From a bacterium BMS3Abin08 (lineage in GTDB: Bacteria; Nitrospirota; Thermodesulfovibrionia; Thermodesulfovibrionales; JdFR-85): DNA of 44,678 bases. The notes under the pieces were generated by a model, which saw only the letters and a program-made list of their open reading frames with translations, was not told the DNA's origin and ran no database searches. The position numbers and the translations under genes are program-made. Location of the stretch: the NCBI GenBank assembly GCA_002897935.1, contig BDTA01000083.1:1-44678 (forward strand). Reading direction: 5' to 3'. Below, one piece after another: positions 1-6,594 of this stretch. The first letter of the stretch is position 1; each line of letters begins with the position of its first letter.

Positions 1-1137
1 TCCCCTGCGCACAGAACCTTCATGCTCTACCATGGTACCGAGAAGGATGTTTATCAGTGTAGTTTTTCCTGAGCCATTGGGGCCGATAATCCCTATCTTG
101 TCGCCTCTCATAATTACCGTTGAAAAATTATCTATAAGTTTTAGCCCGTCAAATGTACACCCAATCCCCTTTGCCTCAAGCACAAGCTTCCCTGATCTTT
201 CAGCATCGTTAAGATTCATTTTAGCGCTTCCGGACAACTCACGCCTCATGCCCCGCTCTTGTCGCATCTCTTTCAACGCCCTTACACGGCCTTCATTCCG
301 GGTGCGGCGTGCCTTAATGCCCTGACGAACCCATGCTTCTTCCTGTGCAAGCCTTTTATCAAAAAGCGCATTATGGGTGGCCTCGGCATTTAGCAGGGCC
401 TGTTTCCTTTTAAGGTATGTCGCGTAGTCACCGGGCCAGTCGGTTATCTTCCCACGGTCAAGTTCAATTATACGCGTTGCGAGAGACTGGAGAAATTTCC
501 TGTCATGAGTTATGAAGAGGATGGCCCCCCGGTAGGCGCTTAAGAGTTCTTCAAGCCATCTGATCGATTCAATGTCGAGATGGTTCGTAGGCTCATCAAG
601 CAGCAAAAGGTCCGGCTCATTTACAAGTGCCCTGGCAAGGAGAACTCTTCTTTTTTGCCCCCCTGAAAGTTCGGCAACAGATACATCGGCATTTAACTTA
701 AGCATCGAGAGCACAGACTCTACTCTCTGCTGTAAATGCCAGCCGCCTTCAGATTCGATTTCATGCTGTAGTCGTTCAAGTTGAGAGAGCACTCCTTCAT
801 GATGATCAGATGCCAGGCGCTGACTTATCAAGTGGTATTCAGAGATTAAGTCGACTATTTTACCAAGCCCTTCTGAAACTACATCAAATACCTGACCGCT
901 GAGGTCATGGGGAACTTCCTGGGGAAGTGAGGCAATTCGCAGTCCCTGGGAATATATAACCTCACCTGCGTCAGGAAGAATTTCTCCGCCGATTATCTTG
1001 ACAAGAGTGGATTTACCGGCACCGTTCCTGCCGACCAGACAGACACGCTCCCCTGCCTCCACATTAAGCGTAACTCCATCGATCAACTCAGGGCCGCCAA
1101 ACGCTATCTTTATATTCTGCAGACTTACTATTGCCAA
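1..1137 (-). CDS. uup: Uup-type ABC-F ATPase, 3' part beyond window
   Basis: Soluble ABC-F protein with two ATPase domains and no membrane segments; ABC-F proteins act on ribosomes, and Uup is also linked to transposon excision and replication intermediates. On the - strand the reading begins at a TTG (1135-1137) giving (M)AIVSLQNIKIAFGG, preceded by a GAGGTGA ribosome-binding site; no ATG fits better. The first domain shows Walker A GRNGAGKST (about residue 36), signature LSGGQKRR and Walker B LLLLDEPTNHLD. It is followed by the charged inter-domain linker rich in Arg and Glu, and then the second Walker A, GPNGSGKTT, just inside the window edge. About 379 codons are visible; the family is usually 600-650 residues, so the second ABC domain and C-terminal tail lie outside. 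EttA or another ABC-F paralogue is possible, but the linker and order fit Uup best. Confidence 0.9.
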   Translation of the reverse strand, partial: MAIVSLQNIKIAFGGPELIDGVTLNVEAGERVCLVGRNGAGKSTLVKIIGGEILPDAGEVIYSQGLRIASLPQEVPHDLSGQVFDVVSEGLGKIVDLISEYHLISQRLASDHHEGVLSQLERLQHEIESEGGWHLQQRVESVLSMLKLNADVSVAELSGGQKRRVLLARALVNEPDLLLLDEPTNHLDIESIRWLEELLSAYRGAILFITHDRKFLQSLATRIIELDRGKITDWPGDYATYLKRKQALLNAEATHNALFDKRLAQEEAWVRQGIKARRTRNEGRVRALKEMRQERGMRRELSGSAKMNLNDAERSGKLVLEAKGIGCTFDGLKLIDNFSTVIMRGDKIGIIGPNGSGKTTLINILLGTMVEHEGSVRRG

Positions 1138-1184
1138 ATATCACCTCTAATAATTAAAATCGGCCGGACTTCGTTGTTGCATAC

Positions 1185-1306
1185 TATTGTCGCGTCAACT
1201 CTCAATTGTCATTCCGGCTTGTCCGGAATCTAAGAGGAGTATGATTTACGACGTAGCGGGAATGACAATCCAAACACCCCGACATTACAAGGATGACACG
1301 ACACTA
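1185..1306 (+). mobile_element. MITE-A copy 1 (122 bp, TA ends)
   Basis: Non-autonomous palindromic element. The termini read TATTGTCGCGTCAAC on the left and the complement of TAGTGTCGTGTCA(A/T)C on the right, with inner ATTCCGG/CCGGAAT-type hairpins. Near-identical copies lie at 21941-22062 (same orientation), 24114-24235 and 42296-42412 (reverse). This copy is also enclosed by a further 12-bp inverted repeat (CGTTGTTGCATA / TATGCAACAACG, 1171-1183 and 1305-1316), suggesting insertion into an older palindrome. No ORF is encoded; the short readings that start MSRQLSIVIPACPESK are artefacts of the repeat. TA ends resemble IS630/Tc1-type target duplications, which is inference. Confidence 0.8.
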
Positions 1307-2049
1307 TGCAACAACGTAAAGTTTTCATGGAAGATTCCTTGTCCTGCCTGCCCTGTTAGAATTTTATAAGGACAGGCCCTTTTCATGGATTCCTATACAG
1401 CTATTTCCCGAGCTTTCACACTAATTCTGTCCCTTGTCCAGGGCAGAACCCCAGCCACCCTCTTGGTTGATATTTGAGACTTTTATAAAAATGGGGGGAG
1501 GAGCTGCTTTATCCGGGATGGTGAGACGGTGCTTCAATGAGGTCGGCGCTCCTGATAATCAGGATTATGTCCTGACGCCCCGGACTTGGACCTCGAACCC
1601 GGTACTTGGACTGGCAGTCACCGCTCACCACAAATATTATATCATATCTTGTAATACTTCAGCCCCTTTAGTAAACCGGCAAATAAATACAGGGTTTTAG
1701 CTGATTAAGAATTTGTTACACAAACAGAAAAAACGATATATGTCATTCTGAATCCCGAATTAACTTCGGGAAATCTCTAAGAATCAATATGTTGTGAGAC
1801 GCAGTCTATTCGCCTTGCCAAGCCTGAATCAAGTTCAGAGCCTGCCCTGAATTTAGTTCAGGGGTGACAAAACAAGGGGTTAGCAACAAGCTCTTAAGTG
1901 GTTGATTTTGACGAATATGTCTCTCTGAATAGTTGCCGGGTTAATAGTAAAGGAGGGCAGGGGGATTTTATAATTTTAATCGTGAACTGTCAGGATAAAT
2001 ATCAAGCATGGTAGATATCCAGTTTTCTTGATATCATTACAATGTGCTT

Positions 2050-2368
2050 TGACGAAAGCCTCAACTTAAGCAAACCTTGCGGTTTGAATGTAAGGAAAAA
2101 GAAAAATTAGTCATAAGAGAGACTTCGTCTCTGGATGTAAGGAATTTACATGGATGCTGGCTGAAAGCCAGCTTTATAATTCATAATTTTTCCTTACATG
2201 GAAGCCCCGACTTTAGTCGGGGAGCTTCAAAATTAACTATATTTGCTTCATTGCCATGAAGCATCCACCATGCTGCACTGCCGTGAAGCACCCATTGGAG
2301 GCTTTGCCTCAATGTTAGGAATAAACGACAATTAATCATAGTTGCTACACTTTGTGTAGCACCCATTT
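2050..2368. repeat. Chain of short perfect hairpins
   Basis: At least six different stem-loops occur in about 300 bp: AACCTTGCGGTT, GAGACTTCGTCTC, GCTGGCTGAAAGCCAGC, CCCCGACTTTAGTCGGGG, GAGGCTTTGCCTC and GTGCTACACTTTGTGTAGCAC (loop bases within). They are separated by related linkers that contain ATGTAAGGAA, or its complement TTCCTTACAT, next to the hairpins. The stems differ while the linkers are similar, so this is a family of structured repeats rather than a simple tandem repeat. Function unknown. Confidence 0.55.
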
Positions 2369-2384
2369 AGTTGGGAATAAAGTC

Positions 2385-2450
2385 AAGGAATGTAATCAAT
2401 CAAATCTTCCTTGCATCGGCAAGTCCCGACCTTTGGTCGGGGTTCTTGAC
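2385..2450 (+). repeat. Dispersed hairpin repeat R3, copy 1
   Basis: The core is GGCAAG-TCCCGACC-TTT-GGTCGGG-GTTCTTGAC, preceded by a stretch AAGGAATGTAATCAATCAAA-type. An inverted copy with the same extended flank is at 5982-6050, another core copy at 15411-15449, and degenerate cores at 40386-40411 and about 42246-42262. The core is an imperfect palindrome with CAAG/CTTG outer arms. Confidence 0.7.
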
Positions 2451-2853
2451 AAAAAGGGGATATATAGTTAAATTAAGCACCACCGCCAGAGATGGTGGCT
2501 TTCGACAAGCATGCATTGTAAAAAGAGATAAATTGGATTGTCATTTACAGCATATCCAGCTCCTCAGGAGGGCCTCAAAATATACGACTACTTCCCGAAA
2601 GAGTGATTTTATTATACACATCTGCAGTACAACCTTTCATACGGAAATAAATGAAATGAGCGGAGGGACCACTTTTATATTAATTGTGCCTATCGGAAGG
2701 AATGTCCCGCCTTTCAAGAAGCGTAACAAATCGCATAAGGAACTCAGGGGGTATATTAAGCATTGGCTGACTGAATCATGGTATATTTATTCCATACCGG
2801 ATACTGATCGACAAAAATCTATAACAGTATCAGGTAGTTATGTCAATTCCTTA

Positions 2854-2882
2854 TTGTAATCTCCCTGGATTTTTGCTATTAT
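2854..2882 (+). promoter_or_regulatory. Sigma-70 promoter at head of cassette 1
   Basis: TTGTAA (2854-2859), 17-bp spacer, TATTAT (2877-2882), reading towards the gene at 2947. It lies in a block of about 70 bp (2838-2908) that is repeated at 10475-10547 with an equally good promoter. Both blocks end with CGCTTAATATATTGTT, after which the sequences diverge. CGCTTAA, six bases, GTT is the L'-R' arrangement of an attC right half, so this block probably ends at the cassette boundary at 2905. Confidence 0.6.
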
Positions 2883-2946
2883 GTCTGTAGTCGCTTAATA
2901 TATTGTTAGCTATCCACAATCAACCAAACGTAAAGAAGGTGCAAAC

Positions 2947-3627
2947 ATGAGCAGGAAGAAAAGCATAGACGCTCTGATTAATAAATGCCGTAATTCAATC
3001 AATGCTCTTAAAGACGATTATCAGTCATCATTGAAAGAAAAAGAGGTCTCGGAAGAACTAAAAATCGATATCAAGAACATTCTTGAGAACTTGCGTTCTT
3101 GTTTGGATTACATAGCTCGCGATGTCCACGAGAAATTTATTTCCGGGACATCATCCAGACTCTATTTTCCAATTCGCCATACAACTGCTGAGTTTCAGCA
3201 GGCAATTGCGCGTGATTACAGTGGATTAGATTCGTCTGCTCCAGGAATCTTTAACATTATCGAAAAGGTTCAACCCTATAATGATGTCTGGCTTGGAAAG
3301 TTTAATCGGCTTAACAATGATAACAAACACGAAGACCTAGTGGAACAGACACGAACCGAAACGAAGCGTGTAACTGTTTCATCAAAGGGTGGAGATGGCT
3401 CTGTATCATGGGGGCCTGGTGTTACTTTTGGTTCTGGTGTTTCCGTTATGGGTGTGCCAATTGATCCACGTACTCAGATGCCAGTACCTAATTCGATTAC
3501 CGAAACGAAGGTCGAAATATGGGTTGATTTTAAATTTGCCGACAACAATGAGTCGGTAATTCCCTTTTTAGTCAAGTCTATTGACAAGGTCGAATTACTT
3601 TGCAAGTCAATACAGGATTATCTATAA
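2947..3627 (+). CDS. Hypothetical protein, cassette 1 (226 aa)
   Basis: Family not recognised. The start ATG follows AAGAAGGTG eight bases upstream. Residues 1-70 are predicted helical (Lys/Glu-rich, then an ENLRSCLDYIARDVHEKF segment that vaguely resembles HEPN-type helices, without a convincing R-x4-H pair). The middle (about 140-180) is a Gly/Val/Ser-rich stretch with the distinctive motif SWGPGVTFGSGVSV followed by PIDPRTQMPVPN, and the C-terminus is a probable beta-alpha unit. There is no signal peptide or membrane segment. It is the only gene between GTTAGC (2905) and its R'' box GCTAACA (3632), so it forms a complete integron-type cassette. A stress or defence role would fit its neighbours but is not shown by the sequence. 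Confidence 0.75.
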   Translation: MSRKKSIDALINKCRNSINALKDDYQSSLKEKEVSEELKIDIKNILENLRSCLDYIARDVHEKFISGTSSRLYFPIRHTTAEFQQAIARDYSGLDSSAPGIFNIIEKVQPYNDVWLGKFNRLNNDNKHEDLVEQTRTETKRVTVSSKGGDGSVSWGPGVTFGSGVSVMGVPIDPRTQMPVPNSITETKVEIWVDFKFADNNESVIPFLVKSIDKVELLCKSIQDYL

Positions 3628-3631
3628 AAAT

Positions 3632-3738
3632 GCTAACAAATCAATACAGCGGTAACTCCTGAACCTCCCTCCGCTGCGGGAGAACCAGGAGTTGGAGACG
3701 GATGCCCCTCCGGGGCACCGCTCATCGCCGCATTATCC
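3632..3738 (+). other. attC-like recombination site 1
   Basis: R'' box GCTAACA (3632-3638) is complementary to the start of its own cassette (GTTAGC at 2905). The right end is GCATTATCC (3730-3738), a one-base variant of the GTTATCC R' box. Arms AGCGGT (3649) and ACCGCT (3717) can pair around inner GC-rich hairpins (AACTCCTG/CAGGAGTT, GATGCCCC/GGGGCACC). It separates the 226-aa gene from the nuclease-like gene. The stem is less regular than in the other sites. Confidence 0.6.
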
Positions 3739-3755
3739 GATAAAAACAAAACGAT

Positions 3756-4655
3756 ATGCAAATATTTAAGCACTTAACGGCAAACAATATAAAATTAGAT
3801 CAAATGCCTTTCCAAAGAGAACTATCGATGGAGGCATATTTAATTGAAAATGAAGGAGTTCTTACTCTTGATAATGAATTATTTAATTCAGTGGAAATTA
3901 TTGAAGCTGAATTAACTCTAAAGCAAGGAAGAAAGAGCCAGGATACAGATGGACGCATTGACATACTTGTCAAGTATTCTGAGGAGTATATCGGCATAAT
4001 AGAGTTAAAGCTAGGAAAACTTGAACAAGTTCACTTAGAGCAGTTGGAAGATTATTTGAGTGAACGTGATCGACTGCTTTCAGAATATCCCGATTTAATC
4101 AGTCCCGAATTATCAGAAAAACCAAAATGGATTGGCGTTCTTGTTGGCTCATCGATAGATCCAGAGATGGAACGTAAAATATCTGATGGTTACTTAACAC
4201 ATGATGATATCCCCATTGCAGCGTTAACCATGCAAAGATACCGTGGGAATGACGGTCAAATTTATGTTGTTACCGACACGTATTTCAATAATAAAGCATC
4301 GACAAAAGACTATACGAAGTATCAATTCGACGGGAAAACATATGGCAAGGGTCGTCTTGTATTAGCAGTTATGAAAAAGTTTGTTGAAGAACATCCCGAC
4401 GTAACATACTCAGAACTCGTCACAGTCTTTCCAAAGACAACGCAAGGTTCAAGAGGTGTGTTTGCTTTACAAAGCGAGGCTGAAGACATATATGCAAGCT
4501 CTTCAAGAAAACGGCATTTTATTAACCCTGAAGATATTATTCAATTAAAAGATTCAGTTATAGCAGTTTGCACTCAATGGGGTGCAAGCAATATTGTCAA
4601 ATTTATATCTGTAGCCAGACAGAATGGCTATGAAATCGTGCAAGTGAACGGATAA
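3756..4655 (+). CDS. PD-(D/E)XK nuclease-like protein, cassette 2
   Basis: 299-aa cytosolic protein. Residues about 50-90 carry a restriction-endonuclease-like core: an early Glu-rich helix and strand, then GRIDILVKYSEEYIGIIELK, in which Asp (RID) and the E-L-K triad match the PD-(D/E)XK catalytic pattern. A helix follows with EQLEDYLSERDRLL. The C-terminal half (about 190-299) is mixed alpha/beta with no known motif and may bind DNA. There is no Shine-Dalgarno sequence; the ATG lies only 24 bases after the cassette start (3732), as is common for cassette genes translated from a short leader. The stop codon TAA (4653-4655) forms the end of the R'' box GGATAA, right where a group II intron remnant begins. 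Low GC compared with the TIR cassette. A DNA repair or defence nuclease is the likely general role; specificity cannot be read. Confidence 0.75.
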   Translation: MQIFKHLTANNIKLDQMPFQRELSMEAYLIENEGVLTLDNELFNSVEIIEAELTLKQGRKSQDTDGRIDILVKYSEEYIGIIELKLGKLEQVHLEQLEDYLSERDRLLSEYPDLISPELSEKPKWIGVLVGSSIDPEMERKISDGYLTHDDIPIAALTMQRYRGNDGQIYVVTDTYFNNKASTKDYTKYQFDGKTYGKGRLVLAVMKKFVEEHPDVTYSELVTVFPKTTQGSRGVFALQSEAEDIYASSSRKRHFINPEDIIQLKDSVIAVCTQWGASNIVKFISVARQNGYEIVQVNG

Positions 4656-5363
4656 TCGGATAAGCGGGGGTTTTCTCCCCCGCTCTCCACACCACCCCGG
4701 CAAGCGGGGTCCCGATTCATCGGGATTCCCAAAGCACGTCGGCCCGTAGGCGGACAATAATATCAGAGGCATCACAAGATGCCCCTCTGGGGCGAGCGAT
4801 TCAACGATGCGCCGTGTGGTCACTTATCCTGTCGGATTCAATGTGCCTCACGAGCTAATTGAGACTCGCAGTTCCCTGCTCTGAGTTCGGCCCTTCACCA
4901 TGTCCCGGTCATTACACCGGGTATTCGGCTACTATGGCCTCTGCTGACTTCTGCTCAATCTCATCAGGGATTGCTCCCTGATGCGCTGCCTTTACCCGCT
5001 CTTGTCCGTTTCCTTGTTCCGTTCGTTATCAGGAGGGAAACGGTCACCTGATAACGCCGTGGGCTTGTTCTTCCGGTTTTGCCCTCCCGGTTTCCCTACA
5101 TAAAGCAGACCAAAGACCGCCTGTTGAGCAGATCTCCCCGGATAAGAACGTGAACTTTCACTGCACAGTACCGCTATTGGCGGGACTCACAGTTTTGCCG
5201 TAGGCTTCCTCCAGACAATCTCTCGCGATTTTGCCCTTGCCTTAGACTGGTACTTCTGCTAATATAAATTATCTTAGCAGGGTTCACGTACAGGGGACTT
5301 CCTGCCTGTGCGTTGCACGCAGACAGGTCACCCCTTTAGTTCACGCCCATGCGGGGCGTACAC
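4656..5363 (-). mobile_element. Deleted group II intron in attC of cassette 2
   Basis: On the - strand the element starts GTGTACGCCCCGCATGGGCG, matching the GUGYG start and conserved 5' domain-I sequence of bacterial group II introns. It continues with typical blocks (GTCTAAGGCAAGGGC, GTCTGGAGGAAGCC, CGGGGAGATCTG) and the GAAGTCAGCAGAGGCCATAG segment that normally lies at the 5' end of the reverse-transcriptase gene. It then jumps to a 3' end with a GCGGGGG/CCCCCGC hairpin and TTATCCGA. The reverse transcriptase is missing. The 3' junction TCGGATAAGC (top strand, 4656) is identical in the second copy (5878), while the outer flanks differ and are the R'' boxes of the two cassettes. Insertion in the bottom strand of attC is the known habit of group IIC-attC introns. 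Confidence 0.75.
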
Positions 5364-5413
5364 CAGGCGATGGAGCGAACGGCGTTCCGCCGTCGCTCAT
5401 CTTAACGTTAGCG
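5364..5413 (+). other. attC site 2, part right of intron
   Basis: With R'' GGATAA (4650-4655) this restores an attC: GGATAAC, then GATGGAGCGAACGGCG (5369-5384) pairing with CGCCGTCGCTCATC (5388-5401) apart from two unpaired bases (G and A) on the left arm, then CTTAAC and R' GTTAGCG (5407-5413). Two extrahelical bases on one arm and an unpaired loop are hallmarks of attC sites. Confidence 0.8.
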
Positions 5414-5440
5414 ATATAAAACCATAACGGAGGTAGCAAT

Positions 5441-5644
5441 ATGAAGATTAAAATTTATCTCGAACCGAGCGATGAAGGAGGATATACTGTAATTGTTCCC
5501 TCATTGCCTGGGTGCATATCCGAGGGTGAAACAAAAGAGGAAGCCATAAAAAATATTAAAGAGGCAATCGAGCTTTATTTAGAACCTGTGGAGGATGATG
5601 TTTTAGCCGTTTCTAATGCTGAAGAGTTGGAATTAGCAATATGA
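5441..5644 (+). CDS. hicB: HicB-type antitoxin
   Basis: 67-aa protein with the short HicB fold: YLEPSDEGGYTVIVPSLPGCISEGETKEEAIKNIKEAIELYL, the partial RNase H-like domain that binds HicA (GGY-x-V-x-PxLPGC and a GET-KEEA helix). No C-terminal DNA-binding domain is obvious in the last 20 residues, so autoregulation may need the HicA pair or be absent. The start ATG follows ACGGAGG. It overlaps hicA by four bases (ATGA), so the two are translated together. Gene order antitoxin-toxin, with a short leader of 34 bases from the cassette boundary (5407). Confidence 0.92.
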   Translation: MKIKIYLEPSDEGGYTVIVPSLPGCISEGETKEEAIKNIKEAIELYLEPVEDDVLAVSNAEELELAI

Positions 5645-5868
5645 GCAAAATTCCCAGCCTGAACTATGATAAGGTAATCAAGGCATTACAGCGTGATGGA
5701 TGGGTGATAGTTCGCCAACGAGGATCACATATCAGATTGCAAAAGCATATAGAGAAGGAAGTTCTGAAAATAATCGTGCCAGCTCACAAACCTATTAAAC
5801 GGTCGACTTTATCTCATATCCTTAAACAGGCTCGAATAACCATAGATGACTTTCTTAGAAAATTATAA
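5641..5868 (+). CDS. hicA: HicA-type mRNA interferase toxin
   Basis: 75-aa toxin with a double-stranded RNA-binding-like fold: NYDKVIKALQRDGWVIVRQRGSHIRLQK, containing the GW-x-x-R-Q-x-GSH motif whose His is the catalytic residue in HicA RNases. A PAHKPIKRSTLSHILKQARI segment follows. It cleaves mRNA when free of HicB (family knowledge). The reading frame is intact, unlike the second hicA in the array at 12727. The R'' box TCGCTAA (5871-5877), complementary to the cassette start TTAGCGA (5408), follows three bases after the stop codon. Confidence 0.93.
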   Translation: MSKIPSLNYDKVIKALQRDGWVIVRQRGSHIRLQKHIEKEVLKIIVPAHKPIKRSTLSHILKQARITIDDFLRKL

Positions 5869-5877
5869 TTTCGCTAA

Positions 5878-6429
5878 TCGGATAAGCGGGGGTTTTTCTC
5901 CCCCGCTCTCCACAGCACCCCGCATGCGGGGTCCCGATTCATCGGGATTCACAAAGACTACCGGGTCCCGACGTATCGGGAGTCAAGCTCTCCGACCAAA
6001 GGTCGGAGCTTGCCAATGCAAGGAAAATTTGATTAATTACATTTCTTGCCTTCATACCCGACCACAGGTCAAGGCCTTCGGCATGGTGCATTGTAATGAA
6101 TGTTCACCCACATTTCCTTGATTGACACTAAGCCTTGATCCACGATTCCCGCTGTTGACGGGATCATTCCGGTTTCTTTACACAGTCATCTCGAAGATAT
6201 TCCTTCAGGCCGCCCCTTGAACAGATCTCCCCGGATAAGCACGTGAACTTTCACTGCACAGTCCCGCTATTGGCGGGACTCACAGTTTTGCCGTAGGCTT
6301 CCTCCAGACAATCTCTCACGATTTTGCCCTTGCCTTAGACGGGTATTTTGCTAATATAAATTATCTTAGCAGGGTTCACGTACAGGGGACTTTCACCCCT
6401 TATAGTTCACGCCCATGCCGGGCGCACAC
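5878..6429 (-). mobile_element. Second deleted group II intron, in attC of hicBA cassette
   Basis: The - strand starts GTGTGCGCCCGGCATGGGCG and has the same 5' domain blocks as the 4656-5363 copy (about 200 bp nearly identical: 6216-6429 against 5127-5363) and the same 3' end (5878-5960 against 4656-4735). The middle is different: it contains an inverted copy of hairpin repeat R3 (5982-6050) and unrelated sequence to about 6215. No reverse-transcriptase coding remains. The left flank is the R'' box TCGCTAA of the hicBA cassette and the right flank AACAGAG, so the intron splits the R'' region. Confidence 0.75.
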
Positions 6430-6553
6430 AACAGAGTGCAGTGAATGCAGTGCAGCAGTGACTTATTGAGCTTGCCATAGGTTACGATTTGCAAATTGTC
6501 TTTCAGCTTGTTTATATTCTTCATGGTCTGCATCACTGACTCAGGCGTTCGGC
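6430..6553 (+). other. attC site 3, part right of intron
   Basis: GAGTGCAGTGAATGCAG (6434-6450) pairs with CTGCATCACTGACTC (6529-6543) if two bases (G and A) on the left arm bulge out. The R' box GGCGTTCGGC (6545-6553) follows. The matching R'' of this cassette (TCGCTAA, 5871-5877) is on the far side of the intron. The long loop (about 80 bases) resembles large attC sites. Confidence 0.8.
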
Positions 6554-6594
6554 CAGCAAGAAGGAGCGCGAGTAGCCCGGAGGAGGAGATGTCG

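Larger units (their letters stand above)
1317..2904. other. Long spacer with repeats, no convincing gene
   Basis: No ORF here has a ribosome-binding site together with a recognisable protein. 1741-1880 holds palindromic repeats (TGTCATTCTGAATC..., GAATTTAGTTCAGG-type). 2050-2368 is a chain of short perfect hairpins (listed separately). 2385-2450 is a dispersed hairpin repeat. An open frame of 162 codons (2371-2859) runs through the repeat and ends inside a promoter-like block, so it is not called. 1430-1640 looks like degenerate sequence of unknown origin. Confidence 0.6.

Noticed and set aside
1187-1369. Open frame beginning MSRQLSIVIPACPESK, also at 21943 and 23772-24239
   Set aside because: All of them start in copies of MITE-A; the shared peptide is the translated repeat and has no ribosome-binding site.
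1575-1635. tRNA T-arm-like sequence on the - strand (GGGTTCGAGGTCC)
   Set aside because: No matching acceptor stem, anticodon arm or D-arm could be placed around it.
2050-2450. CRISPR array
   Set aside because: The hairpins differ in sequence and spacing; there are no direct repeats with unique spacers and no cas genes.
2371-2859. 162-codon open frame
   Set aside because: It runs through the R3 hairpin repeat and its last codons are the promoter block repeated at 10480; no ribosome-binding site and no recognisable domain.
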